Source: Bifidobacterium breve
GTDB lineage: Bacteria; Actinomycetota; Actinomycetes; Nanopelagicales; Nanopelagicaceae
Reading direction: 5' to 3'
Assembly: GCA_945898065.1 (NCBI GenBank)
Contig: CAMDHH010000001.1
Span: 98,830 to 162,829 of the forward strand
Length of the DNA stretch: 64,000 nucleotides
Part shown: piece after piece, positions 34,873-42,459 of the stretch
Layout of the letters: the number at the start of each line of letters is the position of its first letter
Numbering within the stretch: the first letter of the stretch is position 1
Made by a program: the position numbers and the translations under genes
Notes under the pieces: model-generated
Database searches by the model: none
What the model saw: only the letters and a program-made list of their open reading frames with translations
What the model was told of the DNA's origin: nothing

Positions 34873-35800
34873 GAATCCAACTTCCCCGCTAAATAAAGCA
34901 GCGCGTATGCTCGATCTTGTTCCCTATTTGCATGCTCATCAAGGAATTGCATTATCTACTCTTGCTCAAAATTTTGGCGTGAGTGAGAGTGAAATGAATG
35001 CTGACCTGATGACGCTATGGATGTGTGGCTTACCGGGCTATACGCCACTGGAGTTGATTGATCTCTCATTTGACTCTGGCTATGTGACGATTCGAAATGC
35101 ACAAACACTAGAGAGTCCGCGATCACTCAATAAAGAAGAAGCGATTGCTCTTCTACTAGGACTTGACCTTGTTCGTAGTGCTCTCGCACTTGACCGTAAA
35201 GATCTACTATCGAATATCGATGTTTTGTCGCAGCGTTTGCGAACACTGATCGGTTTGCAGGCGCAGTTGAAAGCGGAACCGGCCATTGACGGCTCCATAC
35301 GTTCTGCGATCACCACAGCAATTTCTTCAGGAACATCTTTAAATATCAAATATCACTCACTCTATGCCGATCGAATTTCGGAGCGAACAATATTGCCCAT
35401 CGAATGGCAGAACGATTCATTCCACGAATATGTATTTGCTTACTGCGATCAGGCTCAATCTTTTCGAACTTTTCGACTTGATCGCATTCAAAGCGCCTCT
35501 ATCGCCGAAAAGAAATTGAAGCCAGAGCATCTTTCACAAGGTATAGAGAATCCTCAAATTTCTTATCGAATTCGCATTCATAGTCACTTACGCGCTGCTA
35601 GAGAACTCTTTGAATTTGAAGGAGATGATAAGGAGCTCCATTCCGGTATCGAAAAGGAGATTTCTTCCTTCACTTCAGAATGGATGAGAAGGATGATCTT
35701 CTCGGCGGCGGCATCAGTTGAACTCATCTCTCCAGAGAGCGAAAGGGGCGATATTGCGACTTCGGCGAAAGCCCTTTTGGCCCTCTATGAGAAGAAGTAA
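34865..35800 (+). CDS. pafC: PafC, WYL-domain transcriptional regulator
   Basis: Partner of PafB in the DNA-damage-response activator. The start at ATG 34865 (MAKNPTSPLNKAARMLDLVPYL) fits the family, and the track start at 34838 is too early. The N-terminal winged-helix region (LVPYLHAHQGIALSTLAQNFGVSESEM) is followed by a WYL domain (LNIKYHSLYADRISERTILP, SFRTFRLDRIQSA). It is 311 aa. It overlaps pafB by 8 nt, so the two are co-translated. A Tat operon with its own promoter follows. Confidence 0.92.
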   Translation: MAKNPTSPLNKAARMLDLVPYLHAHQGIALSTLAQNFGVSESEMNADLMTLWMCGLPGYTPLELIDLSFDSGYVTIRNAQTLESPRSLNKEEAIALLLGLDLVRSALALDRKDLLSNIDVLSQRLRTLIGLQAQLKAEPAIDGSIRSAITTAISSGTSLNIKYHSLYADRISERTILPIEWQNDSFHEYVFAYCDQAQSFRTFRLDRIQSASIAEKKLKPEHLSQGIENPQISYRIRIHSHLRAARELFEFEGDDKELHSGIEKEISSFTSEWMRRMIFSAAASVELISPESERGDIATSAKALLALYEKK

Positions 35801-35807
35801 GGGACCC

Positions 35808-35869
35808 TTAGATAAGAAAGAGGTTTCGGGGTAGTATTTCCGCAAGGCACGAACCACAAAGGGGTATCC
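35808..35869 (+). promoter_or_regulatory. Promoter and ribosome binding site for tatA-tatC
   Basis: A TTAGAT (35808-35813) and TAGTAT (35832-35837) pair with 18-bp spacing would start a message with a leader of about 25 nt. AAAGGGG lies a few bases before the tatA ATG at 35870. This is a leadered start, unlike many genes here. Confidence 0.45.
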
Positions 35870-36055
35870 ATGTTTCTACGCGAGCCAAGTCATATTCTGA
35901 TTCTTCTTATTGTCGTTCTTGTCCTCTTTGGAGCAAAGCGTCTTCCAGATTCTGCTCGCTCACTCGGTCGCTCAATGCGAATCTTTAAGAGTGAGATAAA
36001 AGAGATGAATCAAGATGAGAAGAAGAGCGGCGAAGAGGGCAGCACCGAAAAGTAA
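35870..36055 (+). CDS. tatA: Sec-independent protein translocase subunit TatA
   Basis: A 61-aa single-span membrane protein. The N-terminal transmembrane helix ([27 protein letters not shown]) is followed by the F/L-G-x-K-R-L-P hinge and a charged amphipathic helix. TatA forms the pore of the twin-arginine pathway. It is shorter than the usual 80-100 aa, with a very short tail. No tatB is seen nearby, so this may be a TatAC system, as in many Gram-positives. Confidence 0.92.
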   Translation: MFLREPSHILILLIVVLVLFGAKRLPDSARSLGRSMRIFKSEIKEMNQDEKKSGEEGSTEK

Positions 36056-36060
36056 TATCT

Positions 36061-36870
36061 ATGGCGGCCACCTCAAGCGGTCGTATGCCGCTGCTCGATC
36101 ATTTACGCGAATTTAGAAAAAGACTCTTTCGCGCCGTTTTTGTCATCGTTGTGGGAGCAATCATAGGGTGGTTTTTCTATAACCCGATCATTACCCAACT
36201 CGCTACACCAGTGTGTGATTTGTCTGCTGCGCAAGCTAACGGAGATGCCAGCTGTGGTTCCCTCTATATCAACGGAGTCTTAGGTCCTCTCAATTTACAA
36301 ATAAAGGTAGCTCTCCTGACTGGAGTAATTCTCTCTGCACCACTGTGGCTCTACCAACTGTGGGCATTTATTGCTCCAGGACTTCATCGCAAAGAGAAAC
36401 GTAACTCCATCTTTTTCATTCTCTCGGCGACGCCATTCTTTGCAGCAGGTGCAACTCTTGGATACCTAGTTCTGCCTGTCGCAATCAAGGTCCTCTTCGG
36501 ATTTACACCTAGCTCGTTATCAAATCTAATTCGCTTTGATGATTATCTCGATTTCGTAATGCGTATCATTTTGATCTTCGGTTTAGCCTTCGAACTCCCG
36601 GTTTTCTTAGTCACTTTCAATCTCATCGGATTTTTGCGAGGAGAGACAATTCTCAAACCGTGGAGAATTTGGATATTTTCTATCGTATTATTTACAGCCG
36701 CATTCACTCCTACAGCGGATCCATTCACGATGCTTCTGTTAGCAATTCCGTTGTGTTTGCTTTACTTTATGGCTGGCGGTATTGCATTGCTTGTCGATAA
36801 GCGACGAGATAAGAAAAAATTGAAGGCCCTTGATGGAGTCATGCCAATTGAGAGTGCACAAGAAATCTAA
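36061..36870 (+). CDS. tatC: Sec-independent protein translocase subunit TatC
   Basis: Integral membrane receptor for twin-arginine signal peptides. It starts PLLDHLREFRKRLFRAVFV, the conserved cytosolic N-terminus with the Glu that binds the RR motif. Six hydrophobic segments follow, and FIAPGLHRKEKR is the usual loop. At 269 aa it has the normal length. It starts 5 bp after tatA. Confidence 0.96.
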   Translation: MAATSSGRMPLLDHLREFRKRLFRAVFVIVVGAIIGWFFYNPIITQLATPVCDLSAAQANGDASCGSLYINGVLGPLNLQIKVALLTGVILSAPLWLYQLWAFIAPGLHRKEKRNSIFFILSATPFFAAGATLGYLVLPVAIKVLFGFTPSSLSNLIRFDDYLDFVMRIILIFGLAFELPVFLVTFNLIGFLRGETILKPWRIWIFSIVLFTAAFTPTADPFTMLLLAIPLCLLYFMAGGIALLVDKRRDKKKLKALDGVMPIESAQEI

Positions 36871-36873
36871 CTA

Positions 36874-37746
36874 ATGTGGCTCATAGCAATCAATCCGACA
36901 TCTGGACAGGGTCGTGGAGCCACGATGGGTACGAAAGTTGCAGGATACTGCGCAAGTAAAGGAATTGATTATGAGATTGTCACCGGTGTCAGTGCGCAAT
37001 CTCTTTCTACTTCACTCAAAGAAAAGATTTCTAGAAATCGCGACCTTATCGATGGAATCATTGCAGTTGGGGGAGATGGTTTAGCTCACCTGATTCTGCA
37101 ATCGGCAGTTCCTGCAAATATCCCGATTGCATTTATTCCTGGCGGTACCGGAAATGATCTTGTGCGAACTCTTGGTTGGTCACTCGATGACATTACGGCC
37201 TATCTTCAACGAGTATTCGAAACTAAGCCCGTAAATATCGACTTGGGGTTAGTCGATGGTGAGTGGTTTGCAGTAGTTCTCTCCTCTGGTTTCGATGCAG
37301 TTGTAAATGAACGTGCAAATGTTTTGAAATGGCCCAAGGGACCTATGCGTTACAACGCAGCAATGGCACTCGAGTTACCTAGGTTCAAAGCCATTCAGTA
37401 TGAGATTGAATTAGACGATCAAGTTATTTCTACTCAGGCGATGCTCATAGCGATTGGAAATGGCTCTTCATATGGTGGCGGAATGAGAGTCTGTCCCGAT
37501 GCAAATATCCAAGATGGATTATTTGATGTGATGATTCTTAGGCCAGTATCTATACCTGAATTTATTCGTGTCTTTCCGAAGGTCTACAGCGGCAAACATA
37601 TACATCATCCAGAAGTCACGGTTTATAGAAGTAGAAGAGTTCGCATTGAAGCCGATACTGTTGCTTATGCAGATGGTGAGCGAATAGGTCAACTACCTAT
37701 TTCGGCTGAATGCGTAATGGGGGCTCTATCTACATGGATTCCATAG
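36874..37746 (+). CDS. Diacylglycerol kinase-type lipid kinase
   Basis: A 290-aa member of the DagK_cat (YegS/DgkB-like) family. It starts WLIAINPTSGQGRG. The ATP-binding GGDG motif is in IIAVGGDGLAHLILQ, followed by PGGTGNDLVRTLG. The C-terminal beta sandwich has GNGSSYGGGMRVCPDANIQDGLFDV. It probably phosphorylates diacylglycerol or a related lipid. It lies between tatC and helY, the same order as in other Actinobacteria, and the end overlaps helY by 13 nt. Confidence 0.9.
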   Translation: MWLIAINPTSGQGRGATMGTKVAGYCASKGIDYEIVTGVSAQSLSTSLKEKISRNRDLIDGIIAVGGDGLAHLILQSAVPANIPIAFIPGGTGNDLVRTLGWSLDDITAYLQRVFETKPVNIDLGLVDGEWFAVVLSSGFDAVVNERANVLKWPKGPMRYNAAMALELPRFKAIQYEIELDDQVISTQAMLIAIGNGSSYGGGMRVCPDANIQDGLFDVMILRPVSIPEFIRVFPKVYSGKHIHHPEVTVYRSRRVRIEADTVAYADGERIGQLPISAECVMGALSTWIP

Positions 37747-40118
37747 CCTCTCCAGCAGAAAAATTCGCAGCAGCGAGTGCGCGCAAGAAGTACCAGATCA
37801 CTGCTGAATTTATCGAAACTTTTGATTTCCCCTTTGATCCCTTTCAAATTGCGGCATGCAATGCTGTCGAGGATGGCAAGGGAGTTCTAGTTGCAGCACC
37901 TACAGGAGCAGGTAAAACCGTCGTAGGGGAATTTGCCGCCTACATTGCGCTGCGTCGCTCCATGAAGTGTTTTTATACAACTCCTATCAAAGCTCTTTCA
38001 AATCAAAAATATCAAGAGTTTGTAGCCCGTTTTGGCGAAGATCGCGTTGGTCTTCTGACGGGAGATACCAGCATCAATAGTGAAGCAGATATTCTTGTAA
38101 TGACCACTGAAGTGCTTCGCAACATGCTCTACGCAAATTCTTCGACACTAAAGAATTTGGGCTGTGTTGTCATGGATGAGGTTCACTATTTGGCAGACAA
38201 ATTTCGTGGCGCCGTTTGGGAAGAAGTTTTGATTCACTTGATGGAGAGCGTGCAAGTGATTTCACTTTCTGCAACAGTCTCAAATGCTGAAGAGTTCGGC
38301 GAATGGCTGGGGGAGATTCGCGGAAGTACCGAAGTGATTGTCAGTGAAATTCGACCTATTCCTCTCTACCAACATGTTCTCATTGGAAATCGACTCATTG
38401 ACCTCTTCTCTCAACCCGGACAAATTAGTCCTGAAATTTTGAAGTTAGAACGTGAGGCGATGCGAAAGGTACGAATACCTCGCCATCGCCGCGAACGATT
38501 TAGCGAAGAAGGCGGTCGCCTCACTCGCGCAGATATTATTGAAAAGCTCAATCGTGAAAACCTCTTGCCCGCTATTACATTCATCTTCTCTCGAATCGGA
38601 TGTGATGCAGCAGTAAAGCAATGCCTGCAGACCGGCCTTCGACTTACTAGTACCGAGGAAAGAACGATCATCAGAGAGACGGCGCTGAGATACACACAGA
38701 ACCTCGCTGACGAAGATTTAGTTGTTCTTGGTTTTGATGATTGGCTCACCGCGCTTGAGCGCGGAATAGCTGCACACCATGCAGGTCTACTTCCTAGTTT
38801 CAAAGGTGCGGTAGAGGAATTATTTCAAAAGGGTTTAGTCAAAGCAGTATTTGCAACAGAGACGCTTGCACTCGGCATTAATATGCCGGCACGTACCGTT
38901 GTACTCGAAAAACTTGTGAAATATAACGGTGAGGCACATGTTCCGATTACGCCAGGGGAGTACACACAACTCACTGGTCGCGCAGGTCGTCGTGGAATCG
39001 ATATCGAAGGTAATGCAGTTATTCAATGGTCACCTACTGTTGATTCAGCAACCGCAGCTGGACTCGCATCTACTCGTACTTATCCTCTGCGTTCCTCTTT
39101 CGCCCCGACCTATAACATGGCGATAAATCTCATCTCTCGATTTGGTCGCGAACGCGCTCGTGGTTCCCTCGAATCATCATTTGCGCAATTTCAGGCAGAT
39201 AGAGCAGTTGTGGGTCTAACGCGACAGATCAAAAAGAATAAGGTTGCAATGGATGATCTAATGAAAGATGCAACCTGCCATCTCGGGGATTTCAATGATT
39301 ATGCACGATTGCGACGCGAGATTCGTGAGATTGAAATTCTCCTCTCTAAGCGCGATGGTAAGAAAACTTTTGATAATAGGCAGAGGGCTCATCTCGAAAG
39401 CGAAATGCAAGGACTAAAAAAAGGGATGCGCGAACATAGTTGCCATGGCTGCAGTGATCGTGAGACTCATGCGCGTCTTGCTGAGAGAGCAGATAGATTG
39501 AGACGCGAAAATGATGGTCTGACCAAACGTGTTGAAAATAGAACACATGTTATTGCTAAGACATTTGATCAAATTTGCGATGTTCTAACCCATCTCAAAT
39601 ATATTGACGGGGAGAAGAGCTCTCCTCAAGGCAAAATTCTTGCCAAAATTTATGCCGAATCCGATCTCTTATTAACGGAGACAATCCGACTTGGCCTACT
39701 CGATAATCTGAGTGCACCAGAACTCCTATCTGTTGCATCATCGATGATCTTCCAATCTCGCTCTCAAGAGAATCTCGCTCCCAAAATTCCTCATATCAAT
39801 GTTGCAAATGCACTCTCTGAGATCGCTTCGCTTTGGGCACAATTAGAGAAGTTAGAAAATGATTTCGGTGTGAAAACTCAGAAGGAACCCGACTTTGGTT
39901 TCTGTTCCATTTCATACCGTTGGGCAAATGGCCAGTCGTTATCAAGTGTTCTCAAAGGTAGTGACTTATCCGTAGGAGATTTTGTCCGCTCGACTAAACA
40001 ACTCATCGATTTACTCACGCAAATAGGTGGAGCAAGTGAAAATCTTCGTGATAAATGTAAAGATGGCGTGAAGCGTTTGGATCGCGGCGTCGTTGCATAT
40101 CTCATGGGGGACTTATGA
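37734..40118 (+). CDS. helY: HelY-type DEAD/DEAH-box RNA helicase (Ski2-like)
   Basis: A 794-aa superfamily 2 helicase. Motifs in order: FPFDPFQIAACNAV (Q-like), AAPTGAGKTVVGE (I), TTPIKALSNQKY (Ia), DEVHYL (II, DEVH), SLSATVSN (III), AHHAGLLPSFK (IV/V area), FATETLALGINMPA (V) and QLTGRAGRRGIDIEG (VI). The C-terminus resembles the Ski2/Mtr4 DSHCT domain (MKDATCHLGDFNDYARLRREI). It probably acts in RNA processing. I chose ATG 37734 over the track start 37710. It overlaps the next gene by ATGA. Confidence 0.92.
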   Translation: MDSIASPAEKFAAASARKKYQITAEFIETFDFPFDPFQIAACNAVEDGKGVLVAAPTGAGKTVVGEFAAYIALRRSMKCFYTTPIKALSNQKYQEFVARFGEDRVGLLTGDTSINSEADILVMTTEVLRNMLYANSSTLKNLGCVVMDEVHYLADKFRGAVWEEVLIHLMESVQVISLSATVSNAEEFGEWLGEIRGSTEVIVSEIRPIPLYQHVLIGNRLIDLFSQPGQISPEILKLEREAMRKVRIPRHRRERFSEEGGRLTRADIIEKLNRENLLPAITFIFSRIGCDAAVKQCLQTGLRLTSTEERTIIRETALRYTQNLADEDLVVLGFDDWLTALERGIAAHHAGLLPSFKGAVEELFQKGLVKAVFATETLALGINMPARTVVLEKLVKYNGEAHVPITPGEYTQLTGRAGRRGIDIEGNAVIQWSPTVDSATAAGLASTRTYPLRSSFAPTYNMAINLISRFGRERARGSLESSFAQFQADRAVVGLTRQIKKNKVAMDDLMKDATCHLGDFNDYARLRREIREIEILLSKRDGKKTFDNRQRAHLESEMQGLKKGMREHSCHGCSDRETHARLAERADRLRRENDGLTKRVENRTHVIAKTFDQICDVLTHLKYIDGEKSSPQGKILAKIYAESDLLLTETIRLGLLDNLSAPELLSVASSMIFQSRSQENLAPKIPHINVANALSEIASLWAQLEKLENDFGVKTQKEPDFGFCSISYRWANGQSLSSVLKGSDLSVGDFVRSTKQLIDLLTQIGGASENLRDKCKDGVKRLDRGVVAYLMGDL

Positions 40119-41014
40119 CCTTGATGCTCTTAGATAGCGCTTCCCTTTGGTATCGCGCTTATTACGGAATGCCAGACACGCTTACCGCTCCTGATGGAAT
40201 GCCCGTCCATGCAATACGTGGCTATCTAGATATGACATCTCGTTTGATTGGAATGTATAAACCAGATCGAATAGTTGCTTGCATCGAAGGTGATTGGCGT
40301 CCTTCATGGCGCGTGGATCTATTTCCAGATTACAAAGCGAATCGCCTCGATGTTGAGGGGGAGGAGGAAGAGCCTGAAACACTCACTGCGCAAATTCCAA
40401 TCCTTTTAGATTTACTAGATCTTTTCGGTATTCCGTTAGTCGGTGTAGATGATTATGAAGCAGATGATGTGATGGCGACTTTTGCAGTGCGCGAAAAGGG
40501 ACCCATACGTATTGTTACTGGTGATCGTGATCTTTTTCAACTAGTTGATGACAAGCAAGATATAAAAGTTGTCTATCTTGCAAAGGGAGTTTCACAACAC
40601 GATTTAGTTGACCATGCATGGGTCACGAACAAATATCTCATTCCTGGCGATAGATACGCTCTCTTTGCAATTTTTCGTGGAGATCCCTCCGATGGTTTAC
40701 CAGGGGTTAAAGGTATTGGCGAAAAAGGCGCGGCAATAATTGCGAATAATGCAGCAGATGTTGATGAAGCAATTGCGAAAGCAAAGGGAGCTGATTCACC
40801 TTTCGCTCCAGCTCTGAGCAAAAAAATTCTAGAAGGTCTCGATTATTTGAAAATTGCGCCAACACTGGTTCACTGTGCACGAGACGTTTCTATTCCTTCA
40901 ATGGAAATTGCTATGCCTAGTAAGCCCAAAGATCTCTCTGAGATTTATAAGTTTCAAGAGAAATACGGACTGGGTGCATCGGTTGATAAAATGATTGCTG
41001 CACTGGGCTGGTAA
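40115..41014 (+). CDS. 5'-3' exonuclease (PolI N-terminal-like flap nuclease)
   Basis: A 299-aa stand-alone nuclease of the FEN/PolA-N type. Metal-binding acidic residues are seen in MLLDSASLWYRAYY, DYEADDVMATFA and VTGDRDLFQLVDD. A helix-hairpin-helix follows in GLPGVKGIGEKGAAIIANN. It would remove RNA primers or flaps. There is no polymerase domain in this ORF. It is adjacent to helY as in mycobacteria. The TAATG junction with lnt couples translation. Confidence 0.9.
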   Translation: MTLMLLDSASLWYRAYYGMPDTLTAPDGMPVHAIRGYLDMTSRLIGMYKPDRIVACIEGDWRPSWRVDLFPDYKANRLDVEGEEEEPETLTAQIPILLDLLDLFGIPLVGVDDYEADDVMATFAVREKGPIRIVTGDRDLFQLVDDKQDIKVVYLAKGVSQHDLVDHAWVTNKYLIPGDRYALFAIFRGDPSDGLPGVKGIGEKGAAIIANNAADVDEAIAKAKGADSPFAPALSKKILEGLDYLKIAPTLVHCARDVSIPSMEIAMPSKPKDLSEIYKFQEKYGLGASVDKMIAALGW

Positions 41015-42408
41015 TGCTTCTCGTCTCAATCTTCACTGGATGGCTCTTATCCGCGAGTTTTCCACCCATTGGGCGATGGTACTTAGCGCCTCTTGCCATC
41101 TCTCTATGGATCTGGATTCTTCAAAAAGGTAAACGATCGATTATCAATACATTTGTCGTGGCATTTACATTCAATGCATTTCTTCTGCATTGGAGCTCCA
41201 CCTATGTGGGCAATATCCCATGGCTCATTCTTTGCTTGGGGGAGTCACTTCTTTTCTTGCCACTTGCATGGGCGCGGAAAAAGCGAATAGTTTACTTTCC
41301 AGCGATATTTCTTTTGTTAGAACAAATCAGATCGATTTTTCCATTTGAAGGATTTGCATGGGGGCGTTTAGCATTTGGCCAAGCGGATGCACCATATCGA
41401 GAAGTGGTTGCGATGGGGGGAGTCTCACTACTTACATCTGTCGTCACCTGTATTGGAATCACGCTCTTTTTTGTCAAACGTCAATTCAAAATCGCTGCGA
41501 TCTATGGCTCTGTGGTGGTTCTTCTCATTCTTTCAGTAGCTGCATTGCCATCAATACAATCGATTGGAAATTTCAAATCGTTGCTTGTGCAGGGCAACGT
41601 TCCCCAACTTGGTTTAGATTTCAATTCCAGAGCTAAGGCTGTTTTCAACATGCATGTCAAAGAGACGCTACGAGCGGTTGAAGAGAAAGAGGATTACAAC
41701 GTCATCATTTGGCCCGAGAATAGTGTCGATGTGGATCCATTTAGGAATGCAGATGTTCGCTCATCACTATCGGCTATCAATGAAGAGACTGGTAAACCAA
41801 TCATCATTGGAGCTGTTTTAGGTGCAGATAAAAGGATTGAAAATACCTCACTACTGTGGGGCAAAGGTGCGGTATCGACATATATCAAGCAACATTTGAC
41901 ACCTTTTGGTGAATACATTCCACTTCGTAGCATTGCCAGGTATTTCTCACCATTTGTCGACGATGTGCAAGATTTCTCTCCTGGCACAAGCGATATTGTA
42001 CATAATGTTGATAACGCGCTCCTGGGGCCAATCATTTGCTATGAACTCATCGATGATTCGTACATTAATCGCATAAGTCGGCAATCGAATTTACTCGTTG
42101 TTCAAACGAATAATGCAACATTTGGAACAAGTGCCCAAAGTGCGCAGCAATTGTCGATTTCTCGAATCCGAGCGATTGAAAACCATCGAGATCTCGTTAG
42201 TGTTTCAACAACAGGAATTTCAGCAGTTATCGATTCACAAGGAAATATTGTTCAATCAACAACCAGTAATCAACCGGATCATTTGTTTGCAGACTCAACA
42301 CTCTATTCCGATCAAACATTGGCAAATAAATTGGGGAATTGGGCTTTCTGGCTAACCTTGGTAGGCCTTGGAATCGTCGGATTTATAGCCCGGCGTATAT
42401 ACGACTGA
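41014..42408 (+). CDS. lnt: Apolipoprotein N-acyltransferase
   Basis: Adds the third acyl chain to lipoproteins at the outer face of the membrane. The N-terminal about 180 residues contain several hydrophobic helices. The C-terminal nitrilase-like domain has the catalytic Glu in HLTPFGEYIPLR and the catalytic Cys in LLGPIICYELIDD; VIIWPENSVDVDP is also typical. One last helix ends the protein. At 464 aa it is slightly short but complete. Its stop lies 11 bp before the dif-like site, and it is the last + strand gene before the orientation switch. Confidence 0.9.
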   Translation: MLLVSIFTGWLLSASFPPIGRWYLAPLAISLWIWILQKGKRSIINTFVVAFTFNAFLLHWSSTYVGNIPWLILCLGESLLFLPLAWARKKRIVYFPAIFLLLEQIRSIFPFEGFAWGRLAFGQADAPYREVVAMGGVSLLTSVVTCIGITLFFVKRQFKIAAIYGSVVVLLILSVAALPSIQSIGNFKSLLVQGNVPQLGLDFNSRAKAVFNMHVKETLRAVEEKEDYNVIIWPENSVDVDPFRNADVRSSLSAINEETGKPIIIGAVLGADKRIENTSLLWGKGAVSTYIKQHLTPFGEYIPLRSIARYFSPFVDDVQDFSPGTSDIVHNVDNALLGPIICYELIDDSYINRISRQSNLLVVQTNNATFGTSAQSAQQLSISRIRAIENHRDLVSVSTTGISAVIDSQGNIVQSTTSNQPDHLFADSTLYSDQTLANKLGNWAFWLTLVGLGIVGFIARRIYD

Positions 42409-42418
42409 GCCTGAATCT

Positions 42419-42446
42419 AACGCCGATAAGTTGCATTATGTAAAGT
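42419..42446. other. dif: dif-like XerC/XerD recombination site at the replication terminus
   Basis: 28 bp in the 51-bp gap between convergent lnt and gcvP. The left (XerC-type) arm is AACGCCGATAA, the spacer is GTTGCA (6 bp) and the right (XerD-type) arm is TTATGTAAAGT. From memory, the actinobacterial consensus has arms TTSRCCGATAA and TTATGTCAAGT around a 6-bp spacer. The left arm matches at 9 of 11 positions and the right at 10 of 11. The E. coli right arm TTATGTTAAAT is also close. Inner bases form the expected GATAA/TTATG partial palindrome. Gene orientation and a G-rich polar motif both flip here. Confidence 0.82.
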
Positions 42447-42459
42447 AAATAAGAATCAC

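Noticed and set aside
38411-38803. 130-aa minus-strand ORF within helY
   Set aside because: It lies fully inside conserved helicase motifs on the other strand and is Ser/Arg-rich, typical of shadow frames.
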